Positions 51,210-60,707 are shown, counted from the stretch's first letter. The stretch is DNA of 64,000 nucleotides from an uncultured Prevotellaceae bacterium (GCA_902778535.1 CACYYG010000015.1:49489-113488); one strand, 5' to 3'. The notes: generated by a model not told the origin, from the sequence alone. Made by a program: numbers and translations.

Positions 51210-53678
51210 TTATTTAACGATCACTTTACGACCGTTCTGGATGTACAGGCCCTTCGTGGTGGGCTGCTTGTCGAGCTTCATGCCGTTCAGCGAGAACCAG
51301 CCCTCCTTCACGATTTCAGTCTCTTGGGCGATGGAGACGATGCCTGTGGCTTCGTCGTCGAAGTTCAGCACGATGGAACGCACACCGTTGGCAGGATCGC
51401 CAGCGACGATGCCGTTGTTCAGCTGGAAGTATGCGCGGCAGGCACCGATAGTCATAGCGCCACTGGGGTAGTAGAGCGTGTTGTTGGCACCCATATAGAG
51501 TTTTGTCTTGTCCTCTGAACCGATGCTCACGGGGTCGTAGCTGCCCACGAAGCTCACAGCACCATTAGGGTTGATGGTCTCGGCTTCGGTGTTCTTAACG
51601 GTGACACCCACAAACTCGGGGTTAACGATGTTTTCCCCGCTGGTCCACTTCACGATGTAAGGCTTGCCAGCTTCAATCGAATTTACTTTTGTAAAGTCGA
51701 GGGTGAGTGTGCCGTTTTCGAATTTGGATGTCTCAGTTTTAAACTTCATCACCGTTGCGCCCTGCAGCGGAGTGCCCGTAAAGCTTGTGAGACCAAAGGG
51801 CAGACACAGCGTGTTCCAGTTGCCGTCCTTCGCAAGGGTGCGACCAGAAAGGATAACCTTGGCTACTTTTTTGTCATAGTCACTAAGATTCCCACTGTTT
51901 GTCTCATTATTTGCGAGTACAAGAATCGTTTCAGACAGGCGAGCCTCTGTTTCACCATCATTCCAGACAATTTCAAAGCCTTCCTTGTCGCTGAAGAAAT
52001 TATCCAGAGGATTATCCAGAGAGCCATTATTATTCTTCAAACCGCTAGTGAAGACCATGTCAGATGATGCCTGCACGCCAATGTTCGAACCCTCAATGCT
52101 GCCATTGATTGTCATAGCAGTATTCAGATAGAGGTTGTTCGGTGCAGTGACCACCGTAGGTGTCTGGTTCTTATAGATGTTGTCATGGATTTGCACATCG
52201 CCCTGAATGCTGATAGAGCTGCCTTCTGCAACATATACGCCAACACCCTTGCTGTTTACGTTTTTGCTCAAGTTGCCGGTAATGGTAGCACCATCGATGG
52301 TCAGTGTGCCAGCGTTGTAGATGCCGGCGCCATCGCCTTGAGTAATAAAGTTGTCATTGATGGTGACGCCAATGAGGTTCAGCGTTCCTTCGTTGTAGAT
52401 ACCGCCGCCGTTGCCTGTGTTATGGCCGCCAGTGATGGTGCCGCCGTTGATGGTCAGCGTTCCGCCTTGCTCCACTTTGATAACGTAGCCATTAGCCTTT
52501 GCTTCAGCAAGCATCAGGTCGCGGTCGAGAGTACCGTTCAGGGTGAGCGTGACTGTAACACCGTCGGGCACGACAAGAGCCTCATCCTCTAATCCTGCAA
52601 TAATGGTTGCAGATATGCTTTCAATGTTAGCACCATTGTACATATCAGTTTTTAAACCTTCCCAAGTAGGATTGTGCCTAATAATGTAATAATTATTACT
52701 GTCGGCGGCTGTCAATTTAATAACGTAATGGTCATTATTTACATCAATTCCTTCCACAGTTTTCAGCACCTTCTGTCCCTGTGCATTCTCCGGCTCACCG
52801 AAATGACTCACCCAGTATGCATTTGTGAGCGTATGGGTGCCACCATTAATATCGTGTAAGAACTCACATGAACCCGTGATATTGTTATTCTCGATGCTAA
52901 TCTCCGAGGGGTTGAACAGACAGTTGTCGAGCGTGGTAGCTCCCTTGTTGATGCCGATGAATCCTGCCGAATACTGGTAGTCCTTACCGAGGAACTTACC
53001 GTCGAACCAGGAGTTGGTAATCGTGGCATTGCCTTCGGCGATGCCGATGAATCCACCGTGGTTGCCGTAATTACTACCAGTGCTCTTGTAGTTGGCATAA
53101 ATGGCAACGCTGACCTGACAGTTAGCAATCGTGCAGGCGCCATCGGTAGTGTTATAGCCCGTTGAACCGACCAAACCGCTGGCCCACTGACCGGTAGTCG
53201 TCACAGTGCCAGTCACATGCAGATTCTTGATAGTTGTATTCTTGACGTATGCAAACGGAGAGCAGTAGCCCTTGTATGCTTGGCCCTCGAACTTAAACCA
53301 GTTGGTCGCATTTTGATCCTCTGGATCTGTGTCCAATGCGATATAGAGCGTATGGTTACCACCGTCGAAAGTGCCGGCAAAGCGCTTTCTGTCATCTTTC
53401 TTGTTCGGGCCAATTTGACGGCCTATTGGTCTCGTAATAGGGGCTTCAGCGCTACCGATATCAGCAGTCATCAAGAAATGTTCTTCCGTGAAGTCGATGC
53501 CTTCTTCAACTAAGCCAGCGAGAGTATTCCAGTCATCTGCATTTTGAATCAGATAGTTGCCGTCATTGTCTCGATCAAAATACCAATCAGATTCTGCCCA
53601 CGCCCCAGCGGAGGTAAACGTAGCAAAGAGTAGCGTCACGGCTGTCTTTGCCCAAGAGAAATTTTTCATTTTTGTCAT
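51210..53678 (-). CDS. Beta-helix surface protein with Por-type tail
   Basis: 822 residues, function unknown. Signal peptide to about residue 28 (AWAES). Residues about 95-290 show FAGTFDGGNHTLY and GLVGSTGYNTTD / GGFIGIAEGNATITNSWF repeats like GLUG-type modules. A right-handed beta-helix follows (about 385-520: GGTLTINGGTITGGHNTGNGG, IYNEGTLNLIGVTINDN, IYNAGTLTIDGATITGN). A beta-sandwich (about 600-770) precedes the tail LNGMKLDKQPTTKGLYIQNG. Probably a cell-surface adhesin or glycan-binding protein. The small peptide gene follows it. Confidence 0.82.
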   Translation of the reverse strand: MTKMKNFSWAKTAVTLLFATFTSAGAWAESDWYFDRDNDGNYLIQNADDWNTLAGLVEEGIDFTEEHFLMTADIGSAEAPITRPIGRQIGPNKKDDRKRFAGTFDGGNHTLYIALDTDPEDQNATNWFKFEGQAYKGYCSPFAYVKNTTIKNLHVTGTVTTTGQWASGLVGSTGYNTTDGACTIANCQVSVAIYANYKSTGSNYGNHGGFIGIAEGNATITNSWFDGKFLGKDYQYSAGFIGINKGATTLDNCLFNPSEISIENNNITGSCEFLHDINGGTHTLTNAYWVSHFGEPENAQGQKVLKTVEGIDVNNDHYVIKLTAADSNNYYIIRHNPTWEGLKTDMYNGANIESISATIIAGLEDEALVVPDGVTVTLTLNGTLDRDLMLAEAKANGYVIKVEQGGTLTINGGTITGGHNTGNGGGIYNEGTLNLIGVTINDNFITQGDGAGIYNAGTLTIDGATITGNLSKNVNSKGVGVYVAEGSSISIQGDVQIHDNIYKNQTPTVVTAPNNLYLNTAMTINGSIEGSNIGVQASSDMVFTSGLKNNNGSLDNPLDNFFSDKEGFEIVWNDGETEARLSETILVLANNETNSGNLSDYDKKVAKVILSGRTLAKDGNWNTLCLPFGLTSFTGTPLQGATVMKFKTETSKFENGTLTLDFTKVNSIEAGKPYIVKWTSGENIVNPEFVGVTVKNTEAETINPNGAVSFVGSYDPVSIGSEDKTKLYMGANNTLYYPSGAMTIGACRAYFQLNNGIVAGDPANGVRSIVLNFDDEATGIVSIAQETEIVKEGWFSLNGMKLDKQPTTKGLYIQNGRKVIVK

Positions 53679-53742
53679 TGTTTGATTTATGTTTGATGCT
53701 TTATTTTAATATGTCTTACCTAAAGGTCGTTTTTTCGGGGCG

Positions 53743-53750
53743 CAAAGGTA
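53743..53750 (-). promoter_or_regulatory. -7 box for the beta-helix surface protein
   Basis: On the minus strand TACCTTTG, 65 nt before the start at 53678. Confidence 0.5.
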
Positions 53751-53972
53751 CAAATGTTTTTACAAAATAGGAAGAAAGTGAAAGTTTTAAGAGTGTATTA
53801 TTAACCATAAAACGTAAAAATTCACAAAATTTCACAGGGAGGCAGATGCGGCTCCAGTTACTCCGTTTCCTGAAAACAGGAGTAAAAGTGGGATTGCTTA
53901 CGTTTCATTCATGTACCTTTATTTTACAAAAGAGGCTGCAAAACAAGGTCGAACGAGGCTGAGAATGACGGT

Positions 53973-54756
53973 GAAATGTTAAAAAGCAGTTAATTTTGGG
54001 CCTTAATGTCACATGTCACAATGTCACATGTCACAAACTTTAGGAAAAAGGCAATCCGCCTGAATGGATGTTCCGCACGTTTCTGCGGAGACTCCGCAGA
54101 AAATTTTGGAGGCTCTGCAGCTAATGCTGGCAATGCTATAGCAGTTGACCTCTTCTGTGTGTTCCGAGCGTCGGAGTCTGCGATGCCTTGCGTATTTAGC
54201 CTAGAGATAGACGAGGAGGACAAAGCGATGCACTGAAGAAACATGTGGACGACGAGGACAAGCTGACCGAACGAATCGTTCTGTCAGGTCAGAACCGCAA
54301 CGTAATGTTCATCAACGATAGCGCTCTCTATGCGTTAGTGTTAAGCAGTCGGAGTCGGGCGTTAAATATGTGAATGTGACATGTGACATTGTGACATGTG
54401 ACATTAAGCAAAAAATAAATTTCGATAAAGTCAATATATAATATAATTATATATTGAAGTCATTTTCGACCTTAATGTCACATGTCACAAGTCACAATGT
54501 CACAAACTGAAAATTATCATTAAACATCTGATTATAAGCAGATTAGAAGAAAACCGCAATGATGCGGTCAGTCATTATAACGACGACTTTTCCAAACTTA
54601 CACCCTACGGAAAAGGGCGAATCCGTGAATGACCAATCCCCAAAAGTGGGAGGCGGTACACTGGGCTAAAAATCAGCTGGATTTTGAGGAGTTTGTGACA
54701 TGTGACATTGTGACATGTGACAATAAGGCCCAAAATTAGCTGTTTTTTAACATTTC
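53973..54756. mobile_element. Degenerate 784-bp element bounded by 67-bp inverted repeats
   Basis: 53973-54039 and 54690-54756 are reverse complements with three mismatches. Both carry the array TGTCACATGTCACAATGTCACATGTCACA. Two more copies of the array lie inside, in opposite orientations (about 54374-54403 and 54476-54508). The element holds a phage-antirepressor-like relic (54200-54373) and a 36-codon frame ending at the right arm (ATG near 54629, reading MTNPQKWEAVHWAKNQ). A segment GCAATGCTATAGCAGTTGAC at about 54131 recurs at about 54798. No transposase or integrase is seen. The rest of the 53679-54985 gap has no gene. Confidence 0.7.
54200..54373 (+). pseudogene. Relic of a BRO/antirepressor-type phage protein
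   Basis: An open frame without ATG (TAG at 54197, TGA at 54371) reads ALKKHVDDEDKLTERIVLSG and then NVMFINDSALYALVLSSRS. This is the core of Bro-N antirepressor domains (H-V-D-x-E-D-K ... I-N-x-S-x-L-Y-x-L-x-L-x-S). The N-terminal part that should precede it is shifted in another frame (DEEDKAMH), and the C-terminal remainder is missing. A dead remnant, not a working gene. Confidence 0.65.
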
Positions 54757-54893
54757 GCTTCGACGGGGCTCAGCGACCACACCGATGAAATTAGGCAATG
54801 ATAGAGCAGTTGACCTATTTGTGCGCGTCGGCTCCTATCACACAATTTTCAGCAGGAAAAAGCACGAAAAAAACATTTTTGCCTTCTTTATGG

Positions 54894-54922
54894 TTGTTTT
54901 TGAGCGATTTTTAGTAATTTTG
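54894..54922 (+). promoter_or_regulatory. Promoter of the LD-carboxypeptidase run
   Basis: TTG 54894-54896 and TAATTTTG 54915-54922, 18 bp apart, 63 nt before the start at 54986. Confidence 0.5.
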
Positions 54923-54985
54923 TGGCGTTTTTTACAATCCTCCAAATAAACACATAGAAGGATTTGAACCAATAATAAAAGAAAT

Positions 54986-56104
54986 ATGAATAAGATTCTG
55001 AATTGGATGCTGGCTACCATCCTGACTTTCAGTGGCCTGACGGTGCTTACCTCGTGTGGCGATGACGACGATGACATTATACCGACTGCTGATAAGTCGG
55101 TAGTGATTGACTGCGTGAAACCTGACTATCTGAAGGCTGGCGACAAAGTGGCGCTGATTTCGCCTTCGTACTACACGCCGATGGAGAATGTGCAGAAGAC
55201 TGCCGATTTGCTGCAAAGCTGGGGACTGGAACCTGTCATCGGCCCGAATGTGGGCAAAATAGTGGATGGGCGGTATGCAGGAACAGTGGAAGAGCGCATC
55301 AGCGACATACGCTGGGCGCTGGGCGATCCTGCTGTCAAGGCCATCATCTGCAATCGTGGCGGTTATGGCACCATCCAGCTTATCGACCAACTGACGTTGG
55401 CTGAACTGAAAGCTTCGCCGAAATGGCTGGTAGGATTCAGCGACATCTCCACACTGCATGGGCTGCTGAGCCGTGCAGGAGTGATGAGCATTCACGGTAC
55501 GATGAGTTCGTTTTTGGCCAAAGGCGGCACCGACACAACCAGTACGCTGATGCGTGACCTGCTGCTGGGCAATGTGCCTTGCTACGAGTTGCCGGCACAC
55601 GAGCAGAATATCGTGGGCAAGGCCAGCGGTGTGCTGGTGGGCGGCAACCTCTGCACGTTTGCACCTAATCTCGGCTCGCAGGCCGATGCCACGAAGGGTA
55701 AAGACCTGATTCTTTTCATAGAGGAGGTCGAGGAGTCGATGCACAACATCGACCGCCAGATGCGTATCCTTCAGATGAACGGCGTGCTCAGCCGTTGCAA
55801 GGGAATCATTCTTGGCGAGTTTACCGACTGCGGTTCGGAATTCACATACGAGAGTGTGGAAGCGATGCTCCATGATATGCTGGCCGAATATCACATTCCT
55901 GTGCTCTGCGGTTTCCCTGGCGGTCATGGCGATGTGAACCTGCCGCTCGTGATGGGTGCTTCCGTCACAATTGATGTGCGCAATGATGGCGCCACCCTGC
56001 AGTTCAACATCGACGGCAACCAGCAGCAGGTTAACACAGACGACATCACTGCTCCCTCAACACCTGCCGCCACTCGTATGCAACTGGCAGGAAAGAGAGA
56101 ATAG
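54986..56104 (+). CDS. S66 LD-carboxypeptidase lipoprotein
   Basis: 372 residues. Lipoprotein signal with lipobox LTSC near residue 24, followed by an Asp run (GDDDDD). The S66 fold: LKAGDKVALISPSYY, AIICNRGGYGTIQLID, the nucleophile region WLVGFSDISTLHGLL (Ser in G-F-S-D), and late EFTDCGSEFTYES and CGFPGGHGDVN with the catalytic Glu and His. S66 enzymes cut the tetrapeptide of murein or microcin C7-like compounds. The lipoprotein form would act in the periplasm. First of a run with DUF4298 and sialidase genes. Confidence 0.9.
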   Translation: MNKILNWMLATILTFSGLTVLTSCGDDDDDIIPTADKSVVIDCVKPDYLKAGDKVALISPSYYTPMENVQKTADLLQSWGLEPVIGPNVGKIVDGRYAGTVEERISDIRWALGDPAVKAIICNRGGYGTIQLIDQLTLAELKASPKWLVGFSDISTLHGLLSRAGVMSIHGTMSSFLAKGGTDTTSTLMRDLLLGNVPCYELPAHEQNIVGKASGVLVGGNLCTFAPNLGSQADATKGKDLILFIEEVEESMHNIDRQMRILQMNGVLSRCKGIILGEFTDCGSEFTYESVEAMLHDMLAEYHIPVLCGFPGGHGDVNLPLVMGASVTIDVRNDGATLQFNIDGNQQQVNTDDITAPSTPAATRMQLAGKRE

Positions 56105-56118
56105 ATTTTTTTTGTGAT

Positions 56119-56424
56119 ATGCAAGCGTCAATGGAACAAATAGAAAGAATCAAGACGATGGAGCAGCACCTCGACCGTGCTTCACAGGCAGTGATGCGGC
56201 TGTCGGCAGCCCTCGACGACTATGCCGAGGCACAGGAGGCTCTTCACCAACTGAATACTTATTACGGAAGCGACGAATGGAAGCAGGACTTCGCTGACGA
56301 CGAAGCCGGCCTGCTGCCTAACGACTTGAAACGAGGCGTGCTCAGTGAAGACGGCATCTGGAATGTGCTGACAGACAGTGGCAACCTCAACTCGCGTATT
56401 AAAGAAATGGCGGAAGAAATCTAA
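56119..56424 (+). CDS. DUF4298 domain protein
   Basis: 101 residues, cytosolic by appearance. Helical start (IERIKTMEQHLDRASQAVMRLSAALDDY) and the conserved YYGSDEWKQDFADDEAGLLPNDLKRGVLSEDGIWNVL (region) match DUF4298. Function unknown. Between LD-carboxypeptidase (14 nt) and sialidase (11 nt). Confidence 0.85.
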   Translation: MQASMEQIERIKTMEQHLDRASQAVMRLSAALDDYAEAQEALHQLNTYYGSDEWKQDFADDEAGLLPNDLKRGVLSEDGIWNVLTDSGNLNSRIKEMAEEI

Positions 56425-56435
56425 ATCGCACTCAC

Positions 56436-57974
56436 TTGAAAACGACATTTAGAATCAGAGCATTAAGCATGTGCGCGGCCTTGATGACAGCTATGGCCGC
56501 AAGCGCCGGCATTGTCACCGTGAAGCAAGGCTATCAGACAACGGGACGGGGAAGCCAACAGGCGTTGCTGTTGAGAATGGATTTTCAGGATGAGAAGCCC
56601 ATCAAACGGCTGTCGTTCCGTCTGAAAGGCGACACGAAGAAAAATGTCGCTGGCGTGCAGCTCTTTGCGAGCGATGCCGATGAGTTTTTCGCAGACAGCG
56701 CTCCTGCTTGTGTAGGATTGACCAGGTCGGCGGAGAATGTGTTCTTTACCTTCTCCGCGTCTTCCACCGTCAGGAATAATCGGTTGTGGCTGACGGCACG
56801 TGTGAAAGACAAAGCCAAGTTGGGACAGCACATAGATGCGGCTCTGACTCGCATTGACTATCAGGACGGAACGTGCTGGGAAGTGCCCGACACCGTGGGC
56901 GACCCTGAGGGCGATGCCCGCATATTTGCCACACATAGCCTCGTTTTCGTGCCAACCACTGACGGCTGCCGATTTTACCGGATTCCGGCTATGGTGGTTG
57001 ACCGTGAGGGAAATCTGCTCGTAGCAGCCGACCGTCGCTACAACAGCAATGCCGACTTGGGCAACCACCGGATTGACGTAGTCGTCAGGAAAAGTACGGA
57101 CGGGGGACACACGTGGTCGCCGCAGCGCATCATTGCTCAGGGCGACGGCCAGAGCGAAGCCTGCTTCGGCTATGGCGATCCCGCCTTGGCCGTAACTCCC
57201 AGCGGGCGCATCATCTGCATCATGGCAGCGGGACGCAACAACTATTTCTACGGCATGAGGAACATGGGCATTACGATGAGCGACGACAACGGAACGACGT
57301 GGACGCCCGTGCGCGAGCTGACCGCCTCGTCATTCCGCGATGCTGCCCACAATCTGACTGACAGCCTGGGCTTCTGGAGCATTTTCACAACATCGGGCAA
57401 GGGGCTTGTCACCTCCAATGGCACCGTCATGTTCGCCGCCAACACACTGAAAAAGTCGGGCACCTACTCGTCAGACTGCTATATCCTCTCTTCTGCCGAC
57501 GAGGGTGAGAACTGGCAATTAGGCCCTGCAATGGCCTTCGCCGAGGGCGACGAATCGAAGTTGGTTGAGAAGAACGACGGCGGACTTCTGTTGTCGGTAC
57601 GAAGGAGAGGCGCACGCGGCTTCAACACGGGCAGTCCTGACGGCAGCACGTGGGGGCAGCAGTGGAACAACGACGATATCAGCAATGGGAATGCTTGTAA
57701 CGCCGACATCCTCCGCTATAACGCCGACATCCTGCTGCACACTTATCTGAAGCACCCCACCGACCGTGCCAATCTGACGCTGGCCATAAGCAACGACGAA
57801 GGGCGCTCATGGCACGACATGATGAACATACAGCCGGGCGGGGCAGCCTACTCCACAATGGTCAGACTGCCTAACGGCGACGTCGGCATCTTCTTCGAAG
57901 ACGAATCCTACTCTGCCGACAACGGCTACGCCCTGACCTTCATTACCATCGCCAAAGAGCAGATTCTGCGATAA
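56436..57974 (+). CDS. Exo-alpha-sialidase (GH33)
   Basis: 512 residues. The start is TTG at 56436: it supplies the basic part of a signal peptide (MKTTFRIRALSMCAALMTAM...ASAG), which the next ATG (56469) would lack. A ~150-residue N-terminal domain precedes the six-bladed propeller. FYRIPAMV is the F/Y-R-I-P motif with the first active-site Arg. Four Asp boxes are seen: STDGGHTW, SDDNGTTW, SADEGENW, SNDEGRSW. It would release terminal sialic acid from host glycans in the periplasm or outside. No sialic-acid catabolism genes are nearby. Confidence 0.92.
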   Translation: MKTTFRIRALSMCAALMTAMAASAGIVTVKQGYQTTGRGSQQALLLRMDFQDEKPIKRLSFRLKGDTKKNVAGVQLFASDADEFFADSAPACVGLTRSAENVFFTFSASSTVRNNRLWLTARVKDKAKLGQHIDAALTRIDYQDGTCWEVPDTVGDPEGDARIFATHSLVFVPTTDGCRFYRIPAMVVDREGNLLVAADRRYNSNADLGNHRIDVVVRKSTDGGHTWSPQRIIAQGDGQSEACFGYGDPALAVTPSGRIICIMAAGRNNYFYGMRNMGITMSDDNGTTWTPVRELTASSFRDAAHNLTDSLGFWSIFTTSGKGLVTSNGTVMFAANTLKKSGTYSSDCYILSSADEGENWQLGPAMAFAEGDESKLVEKNDGGLLLSVRRRGARGFNTGSPDGSTWGQQWNNDDISNGNACNADILRYNADILLHTYLKHPTDRANLTLAISNDEGRSWHDMMNIQPGGAAYSTMVRLPNGDVGIFFEDESYSADNGYALTFITIAKEQILR

Positions 57975-57992
57975 AAGAAAGAAGTAAAAAAT

Positions 57993-58013
57993 CCCCTCCC
58001 TTGAGGGGAGGGG
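57993..58013. terminator. GC-rich hairpin between convergent genes
   Basis: CCCCTCCC (57993-58000) and GGGAGGGG (58006-58013), 5-nt loop, followed by CAGGGTGGGGGCAG then a T-rich stretch. This kind of G-rich palindrome is common between Bacteroidota genes and may be repetitive in the genome. Confidence 0.55.
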
Positions 58014-58059
58014 CAGGGTGGGGGCAGTTTCTTTTTGCAAAGACAAAAAGAGGACCAGC

Positions 58060-59298
58060 CTATAGCTCCAGGTCGCCGTCATGAATCTCATGCCAGGGCA
58101 GACCCTGCTTGTTGAGCTGTTCCATGAAGGGATCGGGATCGAATTCCTCGACGTTGTAGACGCCGGGCTTCTTCCACAGTCCCTTGCAGAACATCATGGC
58201 ACCAATCATGGCCGGCACACCGGTGGTGTAGCTCACGCCCTGCATGCCTGTCTCCTCATAGGCAGCGCGATGCGAGCAGTTGTTGTAGACGTAGTAGGTG
58301 TGCTCCTTGCCGTCGTTGCCAATGCCGCGGATGCGACAGCCGATACTTGTCTGGCCCTCGTAGTTCTCGCCTAAGTCCTGCGGGTTGGGCAGCACGGCCT
58401 TCAAGAACTGCAGCGGCACAATCTTCACCTTTGCTACGCCAGAGCCGTCGGCCAGCGGGGCCTCGTAGACCACCTCGTCGATGCGGCTCATGCCGATGTT
58501 CTGAATGACTTCGAGATGCTTCAGATACTGCTGGCCGAAGGTCATCCAGAAACGCGCGCGCTTAATCGTCGGGTAGTTGATGACCAGCGACTCAATCTCC
58601 TCGTGGTGCAGCAGATAGCTGTCGCGCGGGCCAATCTCAGGATAGGTCAGGTCTTTGTGAATCTCCAGCGGCTCCGTCTCCACCCACTGTCCGTTCTCCC
58701 AGTAGAGGCCCTTCTGGGTGATCTCGCGGATGTTGATCTCAGGGTTGAAGTTGGTGGCGAAAGCCTTGTGATGGTCGCCGGCATTGCAGTCGACGATGTC
58801 GAGGTACTGAATCTCCTTGAAGTGATGCTTGGCAGCGTATGCGGTGAAGATGCTCGTTACGCCCGGGTCGAAGCCGCAGCCGAGGATGGCGGTGAGGCCG
58901 GCCTTCTCGAAGCGTTCGCGATAGGCCCATTGCCAAGAGTATTCGAAATGAGCTTCGTCCTTCGGCTCGTAGTTGGCCGTGTCGAGATACGAGCATCCAC
59001 AGGCCAGACAGGCGTCCATGATGGTGAGGTCCTGATAGGGTAGGGCGAGGTTGACCACCAGCTCGGGCTTGTAGTCGTTGAACAGCGCCTTCAGCTGCTC
59101 CACGTCGTCGGCATCCACCTGTGCCGTCTGGATGGGCAGGGTGTAGCCTTTGTCGTGGATGGCCTTCACCAGAGCGTCGCACTTTGCCTTGCGGCGGCTG
59201 GCAATCATAAACTCAGTAAACACGTCGGCGTTCTGCGCAATCTTGAACGCAGCCACCGTAGCGACGCCTCCGGCGCCAATCATCAGTATTCGTGACAT
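58060..59298 (-). CDS. Saccharopine-dehydrogenase-family enzyme, carboxynorspermidine synthase type
   Basis: 412 residues. Rossmann start MSRILMIGAGGVATVAAFKIA and a C-terminal catalytic domain with CGFDPGVTSIFTAYAA and VDCNAGDHHKAFATNFN. Length and these motifs fit carboxynorspermidine/carboxyspermidine dehydrogenase, which joins putrescine or diaminopropane with aspartate semialdehyde in the alternative spermidine pathway. Lysine-pathway saccharopine dehydrogenase is less likely in Bacteroidales. No carboxynorspermidine decarboxylase gene is in view. Confidence 0.85.
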   Translation of the reverse strand: MSRILMIGAGGVATVAAFKIAQNADVFTEFMIASRRKAKCDALVKAIHDKGYTLPIQTAQVDADDVEQLKALFNDYKPELVVNLALPYQDLTIMDACLACGCSYLDTANYEPKDEAHFEYSWQWAYRERFEKAGLTAILGCGFDPGVTSIFTAYAAKHHFKEIQYLDIVDCNAGDHHKAFATNFNPEINIREITQKGLYWENGQWVETEPLEIHKDLTYPEIGPRDSYLLHHEEIESLVINYPTIKRARFWMTFGQQYLKHLEVIQNIGMSRIDEVVYEAPLADGSGVAKVKIVPLQFLKAVLPNPQDLGENYEGQTSIGCRIRGIGNDGKEHTYYVYNNCSHRAAYEETGMQGVSYTTGVPAMIGAMMFCKGLWKKPGVYNVEEFDPDPFMEQLNKQGLPWHEIHDGDLEL

Positions 59299-59303
59299 CT
59301 TTA

Positions 59304-59363
59304 TTTGGATTTGAGGTTTGAGATTTGAGATTTGAGATTTGGATTTGAGATTTGGATTTGAGG
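59304..59363 (-). repeat. GATTTGAGA-type tandem repeat
   Basis: About six imperfect 9-10 bp units of GATTTGAG/GGATTTGAGA between the GH28 stop and the CANSDH-type gene on the minus strand. Read on the coding strand these are CTCAAATC units. Confidence 0.8.
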
Positions 59364-60707
59364 TTACTGCACAATCTTCTCGCCGTTGATGGTGACGTTG
59401 TTGATGGTGAGCTCGTCAATGGGGTTGTTGGTGAAGGCCTTCACCTTGGCCTGGTCCTTTACATCGACATTGTCGAAGCTGAAGCGGCAGAGATAGTACT
59501 TCTCCGAGCCGGTGACGTTGAAAAACGTACCGCAATCCATGCGGATGTTCTTGAACGAGATGTTGTTGCACTCCGATAGCGGCATGTCGTCGCGGTCTTC
59601 TTTTTGATAGAACTGTGTCCAAGGTCTGACGAGCAGGAACGAGCGGCACTTGCCCGTGAAGTTCTCCACGTGCACATACTCGTAGTGCTGCGGTGTGTCG
59701 GGGCGCATCTTCAGCCATAGCACGTTGTTCGTGTCGTCGGCATGGCAGTTGCGCATGATGACGTTCCAGTCGTGCAGGCTCTCAGAACCCAGGGTCATGC
59801 AGCCGTGCACAGTGCCGTAGTGACAGTTTTCCACAAGAATATTGTAGCATGGGCCGTTCTCGGGAGCTTTGTCGGCAAAGGTGCCCTTGCCGCCCTTCAG
59901 CACCACAGCGTCGTCGTTGACGTTCATGTAGCAGCCGCGCACCACCACATCGTGGCACACGTCAATGTCGATAGCATCGGTCGACGGGCCTTTGATGTCC
60001 TGCGTGGAGGAGTAGATGTAGAGGTCGAGATAGCGCACGTGGTCGCAGCGGTAGATGTGGTTCGTCCAGAAAGGCGAGTTGATGAGGCGCACATCCTGGA
60101 TGGTGACGTTCTTACTATTAGAAATGTATGTGAGACGCGGCCTTTGCGCATCCTTGTTGGTACACTGCGGGTTCCACTTGCGGCGAATCCAGAACTCCTC
60201 CCAATAGGGCTCGCCGTTGCCGTCGATGGTGCCCTGACCGGAAATGGTAAAACCGTCCAGGCCGTCGGCGTTGACCAGTGCGGTGAAATACTTGCAGGTC
60301 TGACCCTCGATGCGTGTCTCGCGAATCTCGAAATCGTGCACGCGCTCTGAGCCCTTCAGCACGGCACCCTCCACCAAGTGCAGATGTGTGCCCTGCTTGA
60401 AGAACAGGCTGCCAGTATAGAAAGTGCCCTTCGGCACGACGATGACGCCGCCGCCCTCCTTGGCGCATTTGTCGATGACGGCTTGAATCTCTTTCGTCTG
60501 AATATCGGTGGTGCCTTGGCGCACGCCGTAATTAGTCAGCACATACTGACGGCCCAAATCCTGCAGCTTCACCTTTGTCGTGTCGCTGAACCAGGCATCC
60601 ATCACCTCGCCGTTGGGCCACAGCTCCTGTTTTTTCTGCTTTTTGGCGGCCATTGCTGCTGTGCAAAGTGTCAGCAGCACGAGGGCCATGCAAAGTCTTG
60701 TTCTCAT
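59364..60707 (-). CDS. GH28 family (polygalacturonase-like) secreted enzyme
   Basis: 447 residues. Signal peptide to about residue 20 (AAMAA). Right-handed beta-helix of family GH28: GVRQGTTDIQTKEIQAVIDKC at the start, ISGQGTIDGNGE, then STDAIDID and NVNDDAVVLKGG for the catalytic aspartates and GTVHGCMTLGSE for the G-H-G region. It should hydrolyse galacturonan or rhamnogalacturonan. 65 nt upstream of the CANSDH-type gene on the same strand. Complements pectinesterase (37319) and KduI/KduD. Confidence 0.9.
   Translation of the reverse strand: MRTRLCMALVLLTLCTAAMAAKKQKKQELWPNGEVMDAWFSDTTKVKLQDLGRQYVLTNYGVRQGTTDIQTKEIQAVIDKCAKEGGGVIVVPKGTFYTGSLFFKQGTHLHLVEGAVLKGSERVHDFEIRETRIEGQTCKYFTALVNADGLDGFTISGQGTIDGNGEPYWEEFWIRRKWNPQCTNKDAQRPRLTYISNSKNVTIQDVRLINSPFWTNHIYRCDHVRYLDLYIYSSTQDIKGPSTDAIDIDVCHDVVVRGCYMNVNDDAVVLKGGKGTFADKAPENGPCYNILVENCHYGTVHGCMTLGSESLHDWNVIMRNCHADDTNNVLWLKMRPDTPQHYEYVHVENFTGKCRSFLLVRPWTQFYQKEDRDDMPLSECNNISFKNIRMDCGTFFNVTGSEKYYLCRFSFDNVDVKDQAKVKAFTNNPIDELTINNVTINGEKIVQ

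Noticed and set aside
54003-54720. TGTCACATG arrays as CRISPR or as an origin of replication
   Set aside because: They are short internal repeats in inverted pairs without spacers, and no dnaA, rep or AT-rich unwinding context is seen.
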